Part shown: one piece after another, positions 32,401 to 42,957 of the stretch
Numbering within the stretch: position 1 is the stretch's first letter
How the letters are laid out: every line of letters starts with the position of its first letter
Origin: Paraphoma chrysanthemicola
Taxonomy: Eukaryota; Ascomycota; Dothideomycetes; Pleosporales; Phaeosphaeriaceae
Assembly (NCBI GenBank): GCA_020744225.1
Contig: JAGMWG010000002.1
Coordinates: forward strand, 2,356,001 to 2,420,000
Direction: 5' to 3'
Length of the DNA stretch: 64,000 bases
The notes under the pieces: model-generated
The model's database searches: none
Seen by the model: the letters and a program-made list of their open reading frames with translations, nothing else
What the model was told of the DNA's origin: nothing
Translations under genes and position numbers: made by a program

Positions 32401-33291
32401 TCACTTCATCACCCGACTGACTCCCATCCTCAGCTCAACTCTCTCGTCGCGATGCTTCTTCCTCTCGCCTGGAATCGGCTTGTCGCCCAAGATCGCCTGG
32501 AGCTTCTTGTTCTGGACAATCTTCTTGATCGCGTCTTTGCCACGGTACGTATTGATGGGGCGCTTGGGCGTGACTGGGTCGTCGCTCGACGCGTGATCGG
32601 CGGGCCGATTCGTAGGTCGGTCGGGAGTGCGATTGATCAGACTGATGGGGCGAGATTCATACGATGCAGCAAGAACAGGGCCCGAAGGAGGGAAAAGTAG
32701 TTCACCGTCTTCGTCGACTTCGATCACGGGGGAGAGCGGCTCTTGGAAGCTGGTGGCTTGAGTGAGCTGGGAGCCGCACAACAGTGCGGAGACTTGCCTG
32801 AAAGTATTGTTGGTATTGGCGGGGCTGTCTTTGAAGAAGTTAAAATGGTCGATATCGTCCGTTCCAGGCTCAATATCATCCAAACCAGTGCCGTCGATCT
32901 CACCCTGGACGCGGCGTTCCATCTGCGCATGAAGAGCAGCGTGTCCGCCTCCACCGCCACCGCCATCGCTAGCATACGTGAAATGATCTTGAAGTTGACC
33001 ACGCGGAGTGCGAGGCCTTGAGGTAGCGATAGCCGGACGACCACGACCGCGTCCGTCACCGTAGGCGATGCGGCTCGCCAGACTTGGGCCGGTACTTGCA
33101 GTTGTAGGCGGTCGTGCTCGATCGCTGCGGAGACGTCGCTGGCGAGACTCCCTTGCGAGATTGCCATTTCGAGTGGTTGAGGAACTGCCATTGATGCCAG
33201 CGTTGGTGTTCGCATTGCGATACGTACGACCACGACGAGGGGCGGAGTGAGAACCGCCGCGGTGACCTGAGTGCTTATTCGTTGGAGCCAT
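32401..33291 (-). CDS. Unknown Arg/Gly-rich, mostly disordered protein
   Basis: A single exon of 296 residues starts MAPTNKHSGHRGGSHS. The frame stays open upstream to 33585 without an ATG, so 33291 is the natural start. The N-terminal third is rich in Arg, Asn and Ser (RRGRTYRNANTN; RQRRLRSDRARPP). A DGRGRGR stretch and a run of seven Gly follow (about residues 110-120), then an acidic middle (GLDDIEPGTDDIDHFNFF) and a basic Lys-rich end (KKIVQNKKLQAI ... ERKKHRDERVELR). The Arg/Gly content resembles RNA-binding low-complexity proteins, but no folded domain is visible. The function is unknown. Confidence 0.65.
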   Translation of the reverse strand: MAPTNKHSGHRGGSHSAPRRGRTYRNANTNAGINGSSSTTRNGNLARESRQRRLRSDRARPPTTASTGPSLASRIAYGDGRGRGRPAIATSRPRTPRGQLQDHFTYASDGGGGGGGHAALHAQMERRVQGEIDGTGLDDIEPGTDDIDHFNFFKDSPANTNNTFRQVSALLCGSQLTQATSFQEPLSPVIEVDEDGELLFPPSGPVLAASYESRPISLINRTPDRPTNRPADHASSDDPVTPKRPINTYRGKDAIKKIVQNKKLQAILGDKPIPGERKKHRDERVELRMGVSRVMK

Positions 33292-34292
33292 TTCGATATT
33301 GAACAGCTGGAGCTTCCGCTCAAACTCCTCTGTGCAATGAGATGTGGAGCCTTTGCAAGATGCGGGCGGGTACTTGCAGTTGTTGCCGTCGTTGCCTAGG
33401 CGGTGTGTTGGGCGCACGCGTTTGCATGTTGATAAACATACAAACGCGCGTGGGGCTTTGTCGGGTCGGCGATCATAGTGTGAATCACCGATGCGAGAGG
33501 TGTGTTGGAAGGTGAAGATGACGAGGAAGTGAGGTAGGAAGATAGCACAAGCTTTGACGTGATTACATCTGATAGTGGTGGGCACTCAAAAAGTGCTTCG
33601 ATACCCGCGAAGAAGTGAGCAGCCTACAGATATGTACGGCTTTGTATGTAGGTTTAAGATATGAGAGCTCTTCTGTATTGTTCTTGTGTAGGAAAGTCGC
33701 AGCTGGTGAAATGTAACAGCGAGCAATCCGTGACGTCGGCGAGCTTCAATTTATGGTTTGCACATACATACCTTGTCGCGCCTGGCGTTGCGGAATCCAA
33801 CATATTTACGTACCTTTACGTCAAGTTCAACGCAAAGACAGGACGCCGCTGGACTTCAGCCCATCTCGAAGTCCCTCTTTCGCAGCATGCAGACGATTCT
33901 TCGAGTAGATTCCGGATCAGACTAGTCGTCGAATTATTACGCATACCTTAATAGCACTTACTAGGCTCAAAGTGGAAATACCTAGGAGAAGAATCCGCCC
34001 CATCTTCAGCTAGTCTTGGCGGAGCTGGGGTGTACAGCTGTCAAGCGTAAGCGGAGGCAGCCCATCGCTCCGGATTGCCCCTTCTTGAGTATAGCCTTGT
34101 GCTACTATGCAAAGTCGGATGTTCCGAGCAATGGCATCTATACAGCCTGGTCAAGCTGGCTGGGGGCGCATCGATAAGTACAAATACCCTTCATTTTGCT
34201 ATTATCGCTACCTATTTCCTACCTTTTTTTGCGACGAAAGTACACCGTCTCTCTTTCATCTTCACGCTGGATCGGTGCTCCTCTCTTTTACC
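33292..34292. other. Divergent intergenic region, 1.0 kb
   Basis: This region lies between genes at 33291 (minus) and 34293 (plus). It is locally AT-richer than the flanking genes. No gene, RNA or repeat was recognised. Confidence 0.55.
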
Positions 34293-35535
34293 ATGCTTTC
34301 AAATATTATTGTCGTCACCACGTTACTGTGTTCCGTTTCGGCCTCTTTGGAGGGCAATTCACCTCGCAGTCTCCCCAGCGAAGCCGTGCTTCTTGTCAAT
34401 TGCGGGTCGGCGACTGGTGGCATGTTGAGCCTTCATGATTACGTCTACTACTACGGTAGCGACAGAGAAGCGCGGTTGAACACATATCCAGGCACGTAGA
34501 TGGTATCAGCATCCAACGTGTGCACACCATGACTGACTTCGCATCGTCAAAAACAGCCGCGATTGGGAAACCGACAGATCCCGCAACTCACGATGGCCCG
34601 ATATACAACATCGACTGGCACAGCGGCACTCCAGAGCGACCCATCACGGCTGACCTTAATAATGGTAAGCGTCCATGTCCCTGACTATTGAGCGGCTGGG
34701 CTGATCCGACATTTTGGTTGAGCAGCCATCAAGAGAAAGTTCACTCTCCATAGTCTGAACGATGTTGGCGTTACCAAGAACGGAGAGAAGATAAAAGCTG
34801 TGGCAAGGCTGGATGGTAAGCAGCATTCGTCCCTTTCCTACACGTCAAGAATCAAGATCGCTAACACGATCGTTCTGACGCCTAGGTAACGACATGCAGT
34901 GCTACCAGGAGAACAGCAAGATAGGAGAATTCGTCAAGGACAGAGACCAGTTCAAATGCGTCGTCAACTACCGCTGCGTGAAGAAAAGCCCTACCGCAAC
35001 AGCACAACTGTTCCTCTACAAATCCACCACAACTTTCGAAGGCCTCAATCTATGCGGCGACAGAGAGCCAGCCGAGCCATACCACGCCTTCAGCTCCTTC
35101 ACGCAATGGATGAACGGAATGCGCGATCCAAACACGAAATTCGACCTTCTGAACACCCCCGACGAGCGCTGCAGCATGAGCTTTAGTGAAGAGAATGTCG
35201 ATATCAATGATATATCAGTCATCGGCGACGGAGACGTGCAAAGGTTTTGGTACAATGGCGTGGCGGCAGGGATCAAGAAGCACGGCATTGCGATCGAGCC
35301 CAACGCGGGCTGCAAGGCTTATTATCCTTCCGGTGGGTTTCTCGAGGTCAAGACGCCGGAGAAGACTATGAAGTATCACTTTTCCGTGGCTTGTGAGAAG
35401 AAGAAGAAATGCGATAGCACACCGTATATGGCGGTGTTGAATGGGGTTCTTGCAAGTGCTGCGGCGGTGGAAGCACCGGGCACGATCAACGGACCTGTGA
35501 AGACTAGTTTCGTGGATGGAAAGGGAGAGTGTTGA
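34293..35535 (+). CDS. Small secreted Cys-containing protein of unknown function
   Basis: Proposed exons are 34293-34491, 34557-34664, 34726-34815 and 34886-35535 (348 residues). Residues 1-18 are a signal peptide (MLSNIIVVTTLLCSVSAS). Next comes the block EAVLLVNCGSATGG ... YVYYYGSDREARLNTYP, then IDWHSGTPERP and a Cys-containing C-terminal half with short disulfide-like spacings. Introns 2 and 3 have GTAAGC donors. Intron 1 cannot use a GT donor without losing the YGSDREARLNTYP stretch: the frame requires donor GCACGT at 34492, paired with a CTGAC branch point and CAG acceptor at 34556. A 101-nt GT-AG intron from 34456 and a 44-nt one (34456-34499) are the alternatives. It converges with a second secreted-protein gene 188 bases away. 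It could be an effector-like or cell-wall-associated protein. Confidence 0.7.
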
Positions 35536-35723
35536 AAAAGCGTGTCAGATTCTGGTCGGAGCTTTCGGTATCGGATCAGGATTTTGCTCTTCTTGTAGGA
35601 CATTATACTCATAGATACATTTACATTAACATTACTGCATTCCTAAGCGCTTTCCCGTGCTTCTATCAACTCAGTACATCCTCGCATTCCCACTTCCTAC
35701 ACGCATCTCCCCGTGTCGCGCCT

Positions 35724-36356
35724 TCAGACGAAGACCCTCTTGACAGTAACCGCCACACAAGTCGGGTTTTCCGGCTTATGGTTTCCCAGTCCCCAAGCCA
35801 AATTATCATACTGGTAGCCAGCGAAATACGTCCTGCACGCATACCACCTCTTCAACCCAGTCGTCTCGGTACCCTTGGGCGGATTCGCAGCCCAATCAAT
35901 ATAGCTTTGCACAATTAACTCATCCTGAGAATTGAACGCCAGGGTTTGTGGCTCGCTCGATCCCGGCCTGATAATCGGGACTGCGGAGTCAGTGGCGGGG
36001 TCGTAGTTGAAGTACACCGACGATGGCACGGAGCCGGCGTTTGCGGTGGGTAGGAACCAGGTCAAGATGCCTGGAACGCCGAGTTCGGGGTTGTTGGATG
36101 GGGCTTGAGAGTAGATGGATGTGTTGAAGTTGAAAGTGTCATAATTTGTAGGGTCCGGCTTGGAGGTGCTGTTGCTGTTGGACAGGCAGAGCGATTCGAG
36201 CGCAGCGCCGGTGTGGCATGCCGAGACTGTGTCATCAATGCTGCCGTCGGCGGAGGTTAGAACAAGCTGGAATGGCTTGGATGTGATGTTGTAGTAGGAT
36301 TCTTGAGCAGCGGCTACAGCGGCCAAGGCGGTGAGGGCAAGTGTGGTCTTCATCAT
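35724..36356 (-). CDS. Small secreted protein, 210 residues
   Basis: A single exon starts MMKTTLALTALAAVAAAQ, a clear signal peptide with cleavage expected after AAAQ or close by. An ATG one codon later is an equivalent start. The mature part has Asn-X-Ser/Thr sites (YNIT, NSNST, NTS), two Cys in the first 60 residues (SACH, ESLCLS) and two more near the end (YACRTYF, NPTCVAV), which could form two disulfides. Repeated short hydrophobic strands (GILTWFL, SVYFNYD, WYACRTYFAGYQYDNLAWGLG) suggest a beta-rich fold. I do not recognise the family. A TATA box sits 86-92 bases upstream. Confidence 0.8.
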   Translation of the reverse strand: MMKTTLALTALAAVAAAQESYYNITSKPFQLVLTSADGSIDDTVSACHTGAALESLCLSNSNSTSKPDPTNYDTFNFNTSIYSQAPSNNPELGVPGILTWFLPTANAGSVPSSVYFNYDPATDSAVPIIRPGSSEPQTLAFNSQDELIVQSYIDWAANPPKGTETTGLKRWYACRTYFAGYQYDNLAWGLGNHKPENPTCVAVTVKRVFV

Positions 36357-37400
36357 GGCGGCTGGGAGAAAAGTTTCGTAGCGACAGATGTAGGAGAGTC
36401 AATGCTGCAATGATGCATCTTCAGCAAGGGATGCATCTTACTTATATATTCCTGCATCCCCGCTTCGCTCCACTGCCAATGCAGCCTCATCCACCCCTTC
36501 TGGTACTGCTACCCTGCATCGGAGGGTCAGGCGTACAGAAGCGCTGTCGATCGCCCGAGCCATGACGTTTGATCCACTACTGTGCCCGCCACCTCCACTG
36601 TAACATCTCGTATTCGCGCGACCCAAAGCATCGCGGAATGCCTCTTTGAGTAAAACGTAACCGCAAGAGGATTATCATAAACCAGCATTGTTGCACAAGC
36701 GAGCCAAGTCGTGCGAAGCATTGCAAGGCTGCGGATAATATCCTCGGCGCGGCTTTCGCTCTTGTGCCGCACCCGCTGCATCCCCATGGGCACCGGACCC
36801 TGTCTTTACGAGTCAATAATTCGGTGCTTCACTAGCGTTCCGCGGTCGCGAGTGAACATGTGCGTTGCAGACCCTGGCGGTGCTGGCGGAAGAAGTGTGA
36901 CGCAATATGTGGAAGTATTGGTAGGCTACTTCAAGCGCTGAATAAGCCCTACACGAGTGAATCGATATGGGCAGATAGTCTGCGTTGATATGTGTTCATG
37001 CAGTCGTACGAGCTTTACAAGTTTGGTTCAGACCTGCCATATGTGCAGCGTACCATTGTCAGCCAGGATACTGTTACCGCATTCCTGCGTCCAGCCGCAA
37101 GTCGGCGGTTCCTATAGGCGAGTGGGCTGGGATTCCGCCGTGGTTCCCATTGTTCGGTGGCGGACTGGTAGTACTCCCAGTAGAGTCCAGTGAAGTGCAC
37201 GATGATACCTGTAAGAAAGTAGCCCTGGGTGCAACCTGTTGTGACAAGAATGCTGATTTCGCCTTCCTGGGGAAACGAAAAGTGCGCGGAGGTAAGACGG
37301 AGATAGTTTTCGAGCTAGCGCTCTCGTGAGTCGCGTTGGCGCGTCAAAGCACAATCCCATACCAATCCGCTGACAACCAATTGAGTGCAACAGAGACACC
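36357..37400. other. Divergent intergenic region, 1.04 kb
   Basis: The promoters of the secreted-protein gene (minus) and the mitochondrial protein gene (plus) lie here. Plus-strand frames around 36985-37329 have no domain or splice support. Confidence 0.55.
36442..36448 (-). promoter_or_regulatory. TATA box (TATATAA on the minus strand)
   Basis: TATATAA read on the minus strand lies 86-92 bases upstream of the ATG at 36356, within the usual fungal range. Confidence 0.5.
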
Positions 37401-37895
37401 ATGATTACCTCGAGGCTGATCCGCAGATCGTTCGCGACAAGTACGCGCCTCCTGCAAAAACCTGGAAACAAACCGCCAGCTCCACCTCCGCCGCCCAACG
37501 AACCACCAAATGAACCACCAGCTCCGCGCAACGATCACGAACCACCCAAGAACAACTCCAATACAGATGGGGAGCTTCGAAAAATTAAGGAGAAGTTTCT
37601 GGGCACATTCAAACCTAGCTCCGAAGAGTTTCTCTTCGCGTTCGCCAATCCAAAGCTCGCGAAGGAGAAGCGCTGGAAAAGTTTTCTCCTCTTCTCGGCG
37701 GCCACGATCCTGGCTCTATTGATCCCAGACCCTTTCAAAGGAGCTGCTAAGCAGTCCGAGAATGAGCATGAAGAAAAAGACTCAATGCTAGAGATGGTGA
37801 ACATAACCCTAAGCCTAGGCTCAAGAATGCAAGCACTAATGTCTACGATAGATCCAGACCGCATTCATAGAAAGGGACCGAGTGGAGGCCGGTAG
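37401..37895 (+). CDS. Probable mitochondrial single-span membrane protein
   Basis: A single exon encodes 164 residues. The start MITSRLIRRSFATSTRLLQ is a typical mitochondrial presequence (Arg and Ser, no acidic residue, amphipathic). Residues 25-45 are Pro/Asn/Glu repeats (PPPPPNEPPNEPPAP). One transmembrane helix is near residues 93-110 (WKSFLLFSAATILALL), and a short hydrophilic end follows. It could be an inner-membrane assembly or respiratory-complex accessory protein. The family is not recognised. Confidence 0.7.
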   Translation: MITSRLIRRSFATSTRLLQKPGNKPPAPPPPPNEPPNEPPAPRNDHEPPKNNSNTDGELRKIKEKFLGTFKPSSEEFLFAFANPKLAKEKRWKSFLLFSAATILALLIPDPFKGAAKQSENEHEEKDSMLEMVNITLSLGSRMQALMSTIDPDRIHRKGPSGGR

Positions 37896-38120
37896 ACGTG
37901 CCTCAAAATGATAGCAAATCCCACATATCGCATGGCAGCGCAGAATACAGCCCAAGATTCACTCTTCGGAGACCCCTCAATCGAATTCGAAGCTTCGCGA
38001 ACGCATACACCCAAAGAGAGCGCTGGACCGTCTACTGCATCTATGGTACATTCTATGTGCTCGATGACGATACGGATATATACGGCTTACAATGGCGCCA
38101 AAATCTACTTTGAAGCTACA

Positions 38121-39347
38121 TCATCGACGGCGGACAGCTCCATCGAAACCATTGCTGGTGGTCGAGGTACCTGCACCGTCGTCCGCATACACCTCCTTGA
38201 CTCGATCGATTGACTCTCTTGCTCTTGCAGCCGAGCTCACGCCTCCGCCCTGAGTTCGATACCAGCAGATCCACGTCACCCAGCAGAAGATAACATCGAA
38301 GCCAACGCTGCTCATGGCGGGATGTTCCAGCAGCGCGCTCTGTATACCCTGCCAGCCTCCATAAGACACTGCTGTAAACGTGGTTTTCAACAGCATGAGC
38401 CCGGCGTTGACCAAGGTCAAGACCCACATGTAACCATACACCTTGTCGTTGAAGGCTACATTGTTGTCCGGGAAGAATCTAGCCGGGGCAAGAGCGCGGA
38501 AAATGGGTAACACCAATAACGCAACATGAGGCGTGAGAAGCACCGGCATAAAGTCCGTCGAATGGTGCCAGTAGTGCTCGTCCGCAAGCAGGTATGCAGG
38601 AATAGCCGTAGCAAGGACTGCCCCAAGGTTGAGAAGCCATGGACTGAGCCACTTTTGACCTTGAATTCGAGACGTTGAGGGAAGGGGCGCGGGAGGGCTC
38701 AATAGCAACGTCACGAGGAACAAATTTGTAGCAAAGCTAATCGCCACGATCTGCCCAAGAAGCATAAATGCCCAAGTATGTTTGACGCCTCGTCGTATGC
38801 CTGAGATCGTTAGTCTATCGACGTCGAAGCTTCATTTTAGACTGAGCGTACCTTTCTGCTCCAGATACAATCCTAGTCCAAGCGCAAAGAAGAAGATCTG
38901 GTGACTCCACCAGTATCTAGCATTGCCCACAACAACTGTCTCCCAGGCTTCGCGGAACAAGCTCGTTTCCCGCAACCATAATCCCCAATGTCGATGATGC
39001 GGGTCCAGTTCGTAGTAGCTTCTCCACATGAGCCATGACTGGTAGCTCACGTTGAAGTACTTGAACATGAAAGACCAGGTGCTCAGCAAGCTTCCGGCGG
39101 CCAAGAGGGAAAAGAGCCAGACATGCTTGCTAGGTGGCGGAGTCGCACTGGTGGACTTCTTGAGCACTGTGTACTTTTTGAGGATCCTAAAGATGATGAA
39201 CACAGACGTGCCAAAGCAAGTAGCCATGTACGAGAAGAATATCAAGTACGGCCGCGTGTTGGTATCAGCCCCATCGGGCGGTGGTGTGCGGTTCATGTAG
39301 CGCTGCGGAATAGCGTAGCCGGGTGGACCGAAGCTAGGAGGCGCCAT
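38121..39347 (-). CDS. Multi-span integral membrane protein of unknown function
   Basis: Exons 39347-38852 and 38800-38121 (51-nt intron, GTACGC donor, CTAAC branch, CTCAG acceptor) encode 391 residues. About eight hydrophobic segments are visible, for example YLIFFSYMATCFGTSVFIIF, WLFSLLAAGSLLSTWSFMF, MLLGQIVAISFATNLFLVTLLL, WLLNLGAVLATAIPAYLLA and SSVGFDVIFCWVTWICWY. Trp, His and Tyr cluster in loops (RSYYELDPHHRHWGLW; DEHYWHHS), which is notable and could mark a ligand or metal site. The C-terminus is hydrophilic. It resembles uncharacterised membrane proteins of filamentous fungi. No transporter motif was recognised. Confidence 0.8.
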
Positions 39348-40012
39348 GGTGAGGATGCAAACTTCGGAGAATTTGTGGTGTGAGGAACCATTACGTACTT
39401 GGTCGAAAGTTCACACGCTTTATGCGAGCTGGACTGCCACGAGATGAAAACGTGTTCACTGCGGGCTAAAGGCTCAATTGCTGTGTCGGCAATGTGGATT
39501 GATTAAAAGTCCATCTGATATCAGGCATTTGTTCCTGGGTTTCGGCAGCGGATGTTGTCGCTTAAGGCCCAATCAACGTCATAGCTGTTGAACCGTGCTG
39601 TCGGTTACAGCCGGTTCACGTGAGCTGCGCCCCGCACCACGTGCTGTTGTGCCAAGAACATGGTCGATCGTGACCATCGTCAGAGGTTCCAGGACATTCT
39701 GTACCACTTGGGCTTTTCTTGAACTTTACCAGATATTTAGCTCCTTCCGTTCGATTTCTTCTCACGTCACCTCTCGTGTTCTCATTTTTCAAGCATTGAA
39801 GATTCCGGCGGTCGTGATTGCTCTTGTGAAACAATTCCTGTGATGTCAGGCACACGGACCGACTGAAGTTTTCCATGCGCACGTTCATTGGCCGTCACTC
39901 CTGCCTCACCGCTGAACTCGCCAGTCCCAGCATCCAGCATTCGCTCTCAGGGTGTCTTTGCATATACTGATCCTGCCCGTACCTGCATGTTCATCTACTT
40001 CAGAAGTTCAGA
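39348..40012. promoter_or_regulatory. Divergent promoter region, 665 bases
   Basis: This region lies between the multi-span membrane protein (minus) and the amino-acid transporter (plus). The last 80 bases before 40013 are pyrimidine-rich, as in a fungal leader. No specific binding site was identified. Confidence 0.5.
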
Positions 40013-41770
40013 ATGACAGACACGCCGCAAACCACGGCTGGGGCCAATCCCAAGGAAGCCAGAGTTCTGGAGCAACATCTGGACCCAGGCTTCGCATTCT
40101 CGGCAGAGTTCGATCCACAAACTCCATACAGCGACGACGCGCCTCGCAGCTCTTCTAATTCGCAACGCGCCGCACCGGAGTCGTCGCTGCAGCTGCAAGG
40201 AGGCGACATCCACCGCGACCTCTACAAAATTGCTGGCCAGGAACGCCGAGCAAAACTCCATCAACGAGCAGCTACTTTTTCACACCCTCATGAATTCACA
40301 GCACCGTCAGAATCGGACTTCGATCATGATGAGCTACCCATTCAGGATCAACTGGCGCCCGGCGGTATGCGACGACAGTTCTTGCAGCGGCAAAGCAAAC
40401 GCGTCAGCTACATCTCCGAACCCGTGACCAGGAACTTCATCTCCTTCCTGGAACTTTATGGTAACTTTGCTGGCGAAGATCTCGAGGAGACAGATGATGA
40501 TGAAGCCATTGAAGAGGAAGAAGAGGAGGGTGAGCGCCGGCCGCTGCTCGGAAGACGACAAAGCTCAAAGCGGATGCGCGAACGGGGTGATGCGTCACAG
40601 CTGAAGACGTTCTTCACTCTTCTCAAGGCCTTTATCGGAACTGGTATCATGTTCTTGCCCAAAGCCTTCAAGAACGGGGGCATGTTGTTTTCGTCCATCA
40701 CCTTGATTGTTGTCAGCGCTGTCACCGCGCTCTGCTTCGAGCTGCTCCTTTCATGCAGGAAGCAGTATGGTGGAGCTGGATATGGTGATCTAGGTCGATC
40801 AATCAGTGGGCCAAAGCTGCGAGCTCTTATTCTTGTCTCGGTCACTCTCTCGCAGATCGGCTTTGTCTGCGCGGGTATTATCTTCACGGCGGACAATCTA
40901 GCATCCTTCCTCGATGCCGTGTCAAAGACAAAGGAGCCACTCTCAACGAATGCGCTCATCGGCATCCAGCTTCTGGTGCTGATCCCATTGTCGTTCATAC
41001 GCAATATCTCCAAGCTGGGCCCGGCCGCTCTCCTCGCTGATGTCTTCATCCTGATCGGCTTGACGTATATCTATTGGTTCGATTTTTCATGGATCAGCAA
41101 GAACGGTGGGCTCAATTCTACCATCGAGCTCTTCAACCCTCGCGACTTCACGCTCACTATCGGATCCGCAATCTTCACCTTCGAAGGCATTGGACTCATT
41201 CTACCCATCCAGTCAAGCATGGCACAACCCGAGCACTTCAGCAAGCTCCTCTACATCGTCATGCTCATCATCACCGTTATCTTCACCTCCGTCGGCGTCC
41301 TCTGCTACGGCACCTTTGGCGAAGACGTCTCTGTTGAAGTCATCACCAACTTCCCCCAGACCAGCAAGCTCGTCAACGCAGTGCAGTTCCTGTACTCCAT
41401 GGCCGTCTTGGTTGGTACACCGGTCCAGCTGTTCCCGGCGATGCGTAACATCGAACTCAAGATCTTCGGTCGCAAGTCTGGCAAGCAAAGCAATCTCACC
41501 AAATGGAAGAAGAATGGATTCCGCACTATGCTTGTCCTACTCACTGGCCTCATTGCAGCCGTTGGTGCAAGCGATCTTGATAAGTTCGTCGCGCTGATTG
41601 GAAGTTTTGCATGTGTCCCGCTGGTGTACATCTATCCAGCATACCTGCACTACAAGGGCGTGGCGGAACGACCGTGGGCAAAGGCTGGAGATATTGCAAT
41701 GATGGTGGTAGGACTGGTAGCTATGGTGTATACTACAAGCATTACGATTGCTAGATGGGCGGAGACCTGA
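40013..41770 (+). CDS. Vacuolar amino-acid transporter, AAAP family (AVT3/AVT4-like)
   Basis: A single exon encodes 585 residues. A long cytosolic N-terminus of about 200 residues contains an acidic run (EETDDDEAIEEEEEEGERRPLLG), and eleven membrane segments follow. Signature stretches of the AAAP transporters are KTFFTLLKAFIGTGIMFLPKAF (the first helix with the unwound GTGI), SAIFTFEGIGLILPIQSSM, and FGEDVSVEVITNFPQ. The RRPLLG element resembles a dileucine-type vacuolar sorting signal after acidic residues. These proteins export neutral amino acids from the vacuole with protons. AVT3/AVT4 is the best yeast match by architecture, but which paralogue cannot be fixed here. Confidence 0.9.
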   Translation: MTDTPQTTAGANPKEARVLEQHLDPGFAFSAEFDPQTPYSDDAPRSSSNSQRAAPESSLQLQGGDIHRDLYKIAGQERRAKLHQRAATFSHPHEFTAPSESDFDHDELPIQDQLAPGGMRRQFLQRQSKRVSYISEPVTRNFISFLELYGNFAGEDLEETDDDEAIEEEEEEGERRPLLGRRQSSKRMRERGDASQLKTFFTLLKAFIGTGIMFLPKAFKNGGMLFSSITLIVVSAVTALCFELLLSCRKQYGGAGYGDLGRSISGPKLRALILVSVTLSQIGFVCAGIIFTADNLASFLDAVSKTKEPLSTNALIGIQLLVLIPLSFIRNISKLGPAALLADVFILIGLTYIYWFDFSWISKNGGLNSTIELFNPRDFTLTIGSAIFTFEGIGLILPIQSSMAQPEHFSKLLYIVMLIITVIFTSVGVLCYGTFGEDVSVEVITNFPQTSKLVNAVQFLYSMAVLVGTPVQLFPAMRNIELKIFGRKSGKQSNLTKWKKNGFRTMLVLLTGLIAAVGASDLDKFVALIGSFACVPLVYIYPAYLHYKGVAERPWAKAGDIAMMVVGLVAMVYTTSITIARWAET

Positions 41771-42045
41771 TTCAGCATCAGATATACCGGAGGTGGAAAA
41801 GTCCTTGTCCCATAATTTGCATTTTTGGATGATCGCACGCACGGCGTTGAGGGAAGGGATGTCTGAATTACTACTTTTCGAGCGAGCATATAGTACATGT
41901 ATCATAAGTCATTCCATCCGTGTGCGAATGTCCGTAGTACAACCACAAGTGAACGCCAACTCAAAATAAGTCTAGATCGGCTTCCTGCTTCCGGCTTAGC
42001 CATCACCACACTGCGATTTTCGTTGGTCCATCCTCCTGCATCTTC

Positions 42046-42597
42046 ATGCAACATCCCAGCATGCCGCATCATTCTTCCACTCCGTCTTGGTCCATACAAC
42101 CGGTATCGCACAACAATGCAACGGAGGTCGTTGACTTCATCAACCATGCTCGTGCTGGCATGTTCCCAAATCGATCGCTTGCTCCTGACAACACCGCCCT
42201 CTTGGGCCCAGGAAGCTATTTCCTCGAAGCCCGCGATGGTGCAGAACTGATCGCTGCCATTGGCTACGTGCCTTACAACCATCGCTTTTCACAATTTGAC
42301 TACCGAGATGTGCTCACAGTCGAAGTTGTGCGGCTATATGTTGTACCCGAATATCGGCGGTTCGGCTTAGCAGCAGCGCTTTTTTCGGTGTTGAGCAAGA
42401 AAGCTAAGAAAGAGTGTATTGGGCGATTTTATCTACATACGCATCCTTTTCTACCCGGTGCGATTCGATTCTGGGAAAAGCATGGATTCGAGGTCGTGCA
42501 GGTTGAAGAGGATCCGGTATGGCGGACGACGCATATGCAGATGAAGATTGGGAAGGGAAGAGACGAGGACGAGAGAAGAAGCGATGAAAGCAGATGA
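42046..42597 (+). CDS. GNAT-family acetyltransferase
   Basis: A single exon encodes 183 residues. The GNAT core is complete: VVDFINHARAGMFP near the start, a strand LIAAIGYVPY, then motif A in VVRLYVVPEYRRFGLAAALF (the acetyl-CoA-binding (R/Q)xxGxA is RRFGLA), and a late strand ending FWEKHGFEVVQ. The last 15 residues are charged (GRDEDERRSDESR). Motif A in this family holds the pyrophosphate of acetyl-CoA. The substrate cannot be inferred; small-molecule amines are most likely for a stand-alone GNAT. The ATG at 42046 gives MQHPSMPHH, and a second Met at position 6 is an alternative start. Confidence 0.88.
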   Translation: MQHPSMPHHSSTPSWSIQPVSHNNATEVVDFINHARAGMFPNRSLAPDNTALLGPGSYFLEARDGAELIAAIGYVPYNHRFSQFDYRDVLTVEVVRLYVVPEYRRFGLAAALFSVLSKKAKKECIGRFYLHTHPFLPGAIRFWEKHGFEVVQVEEDPVWRTTHMQMKIGKGRDEDERRSDESR

Positions 42598-42957
42598 ACG
42601 AGAAGCCTTGTTTAGATACTCGTGATATGCGAAAGAGCTCGGATCAGTCAAATGCCGCCATCTGGAAGGGAGTCACGATAGACGCCTCACACGACGACGC
42701 GCAGCTACAGGACCCGTGACGCGCTAGAACAGTATTCGCAGCGAGACTGAAGGCGACGTGAAAGCTCTACGAACTCCAGGCGCTGTTTATGTCATAGTCA
42801 CCGGAAAGCATTACAACCGCGGTCCAAGCTCCATATATCGAAGTCGCGACTTCCCCATTCTTGCTAGCTGCCTACGAACGCTGCGACCAGCGACTCAAGC
42901 AACCACGCGAGTCAAGTTTCAACTCTTCCTGAAGATTCCCCGCGCACCTCCACCGAG
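42598..42957. other. Intergenic, 360 bases
   Basis: This is the promoter side of the RING gene. I see nothing else. Confidence 0.55.
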
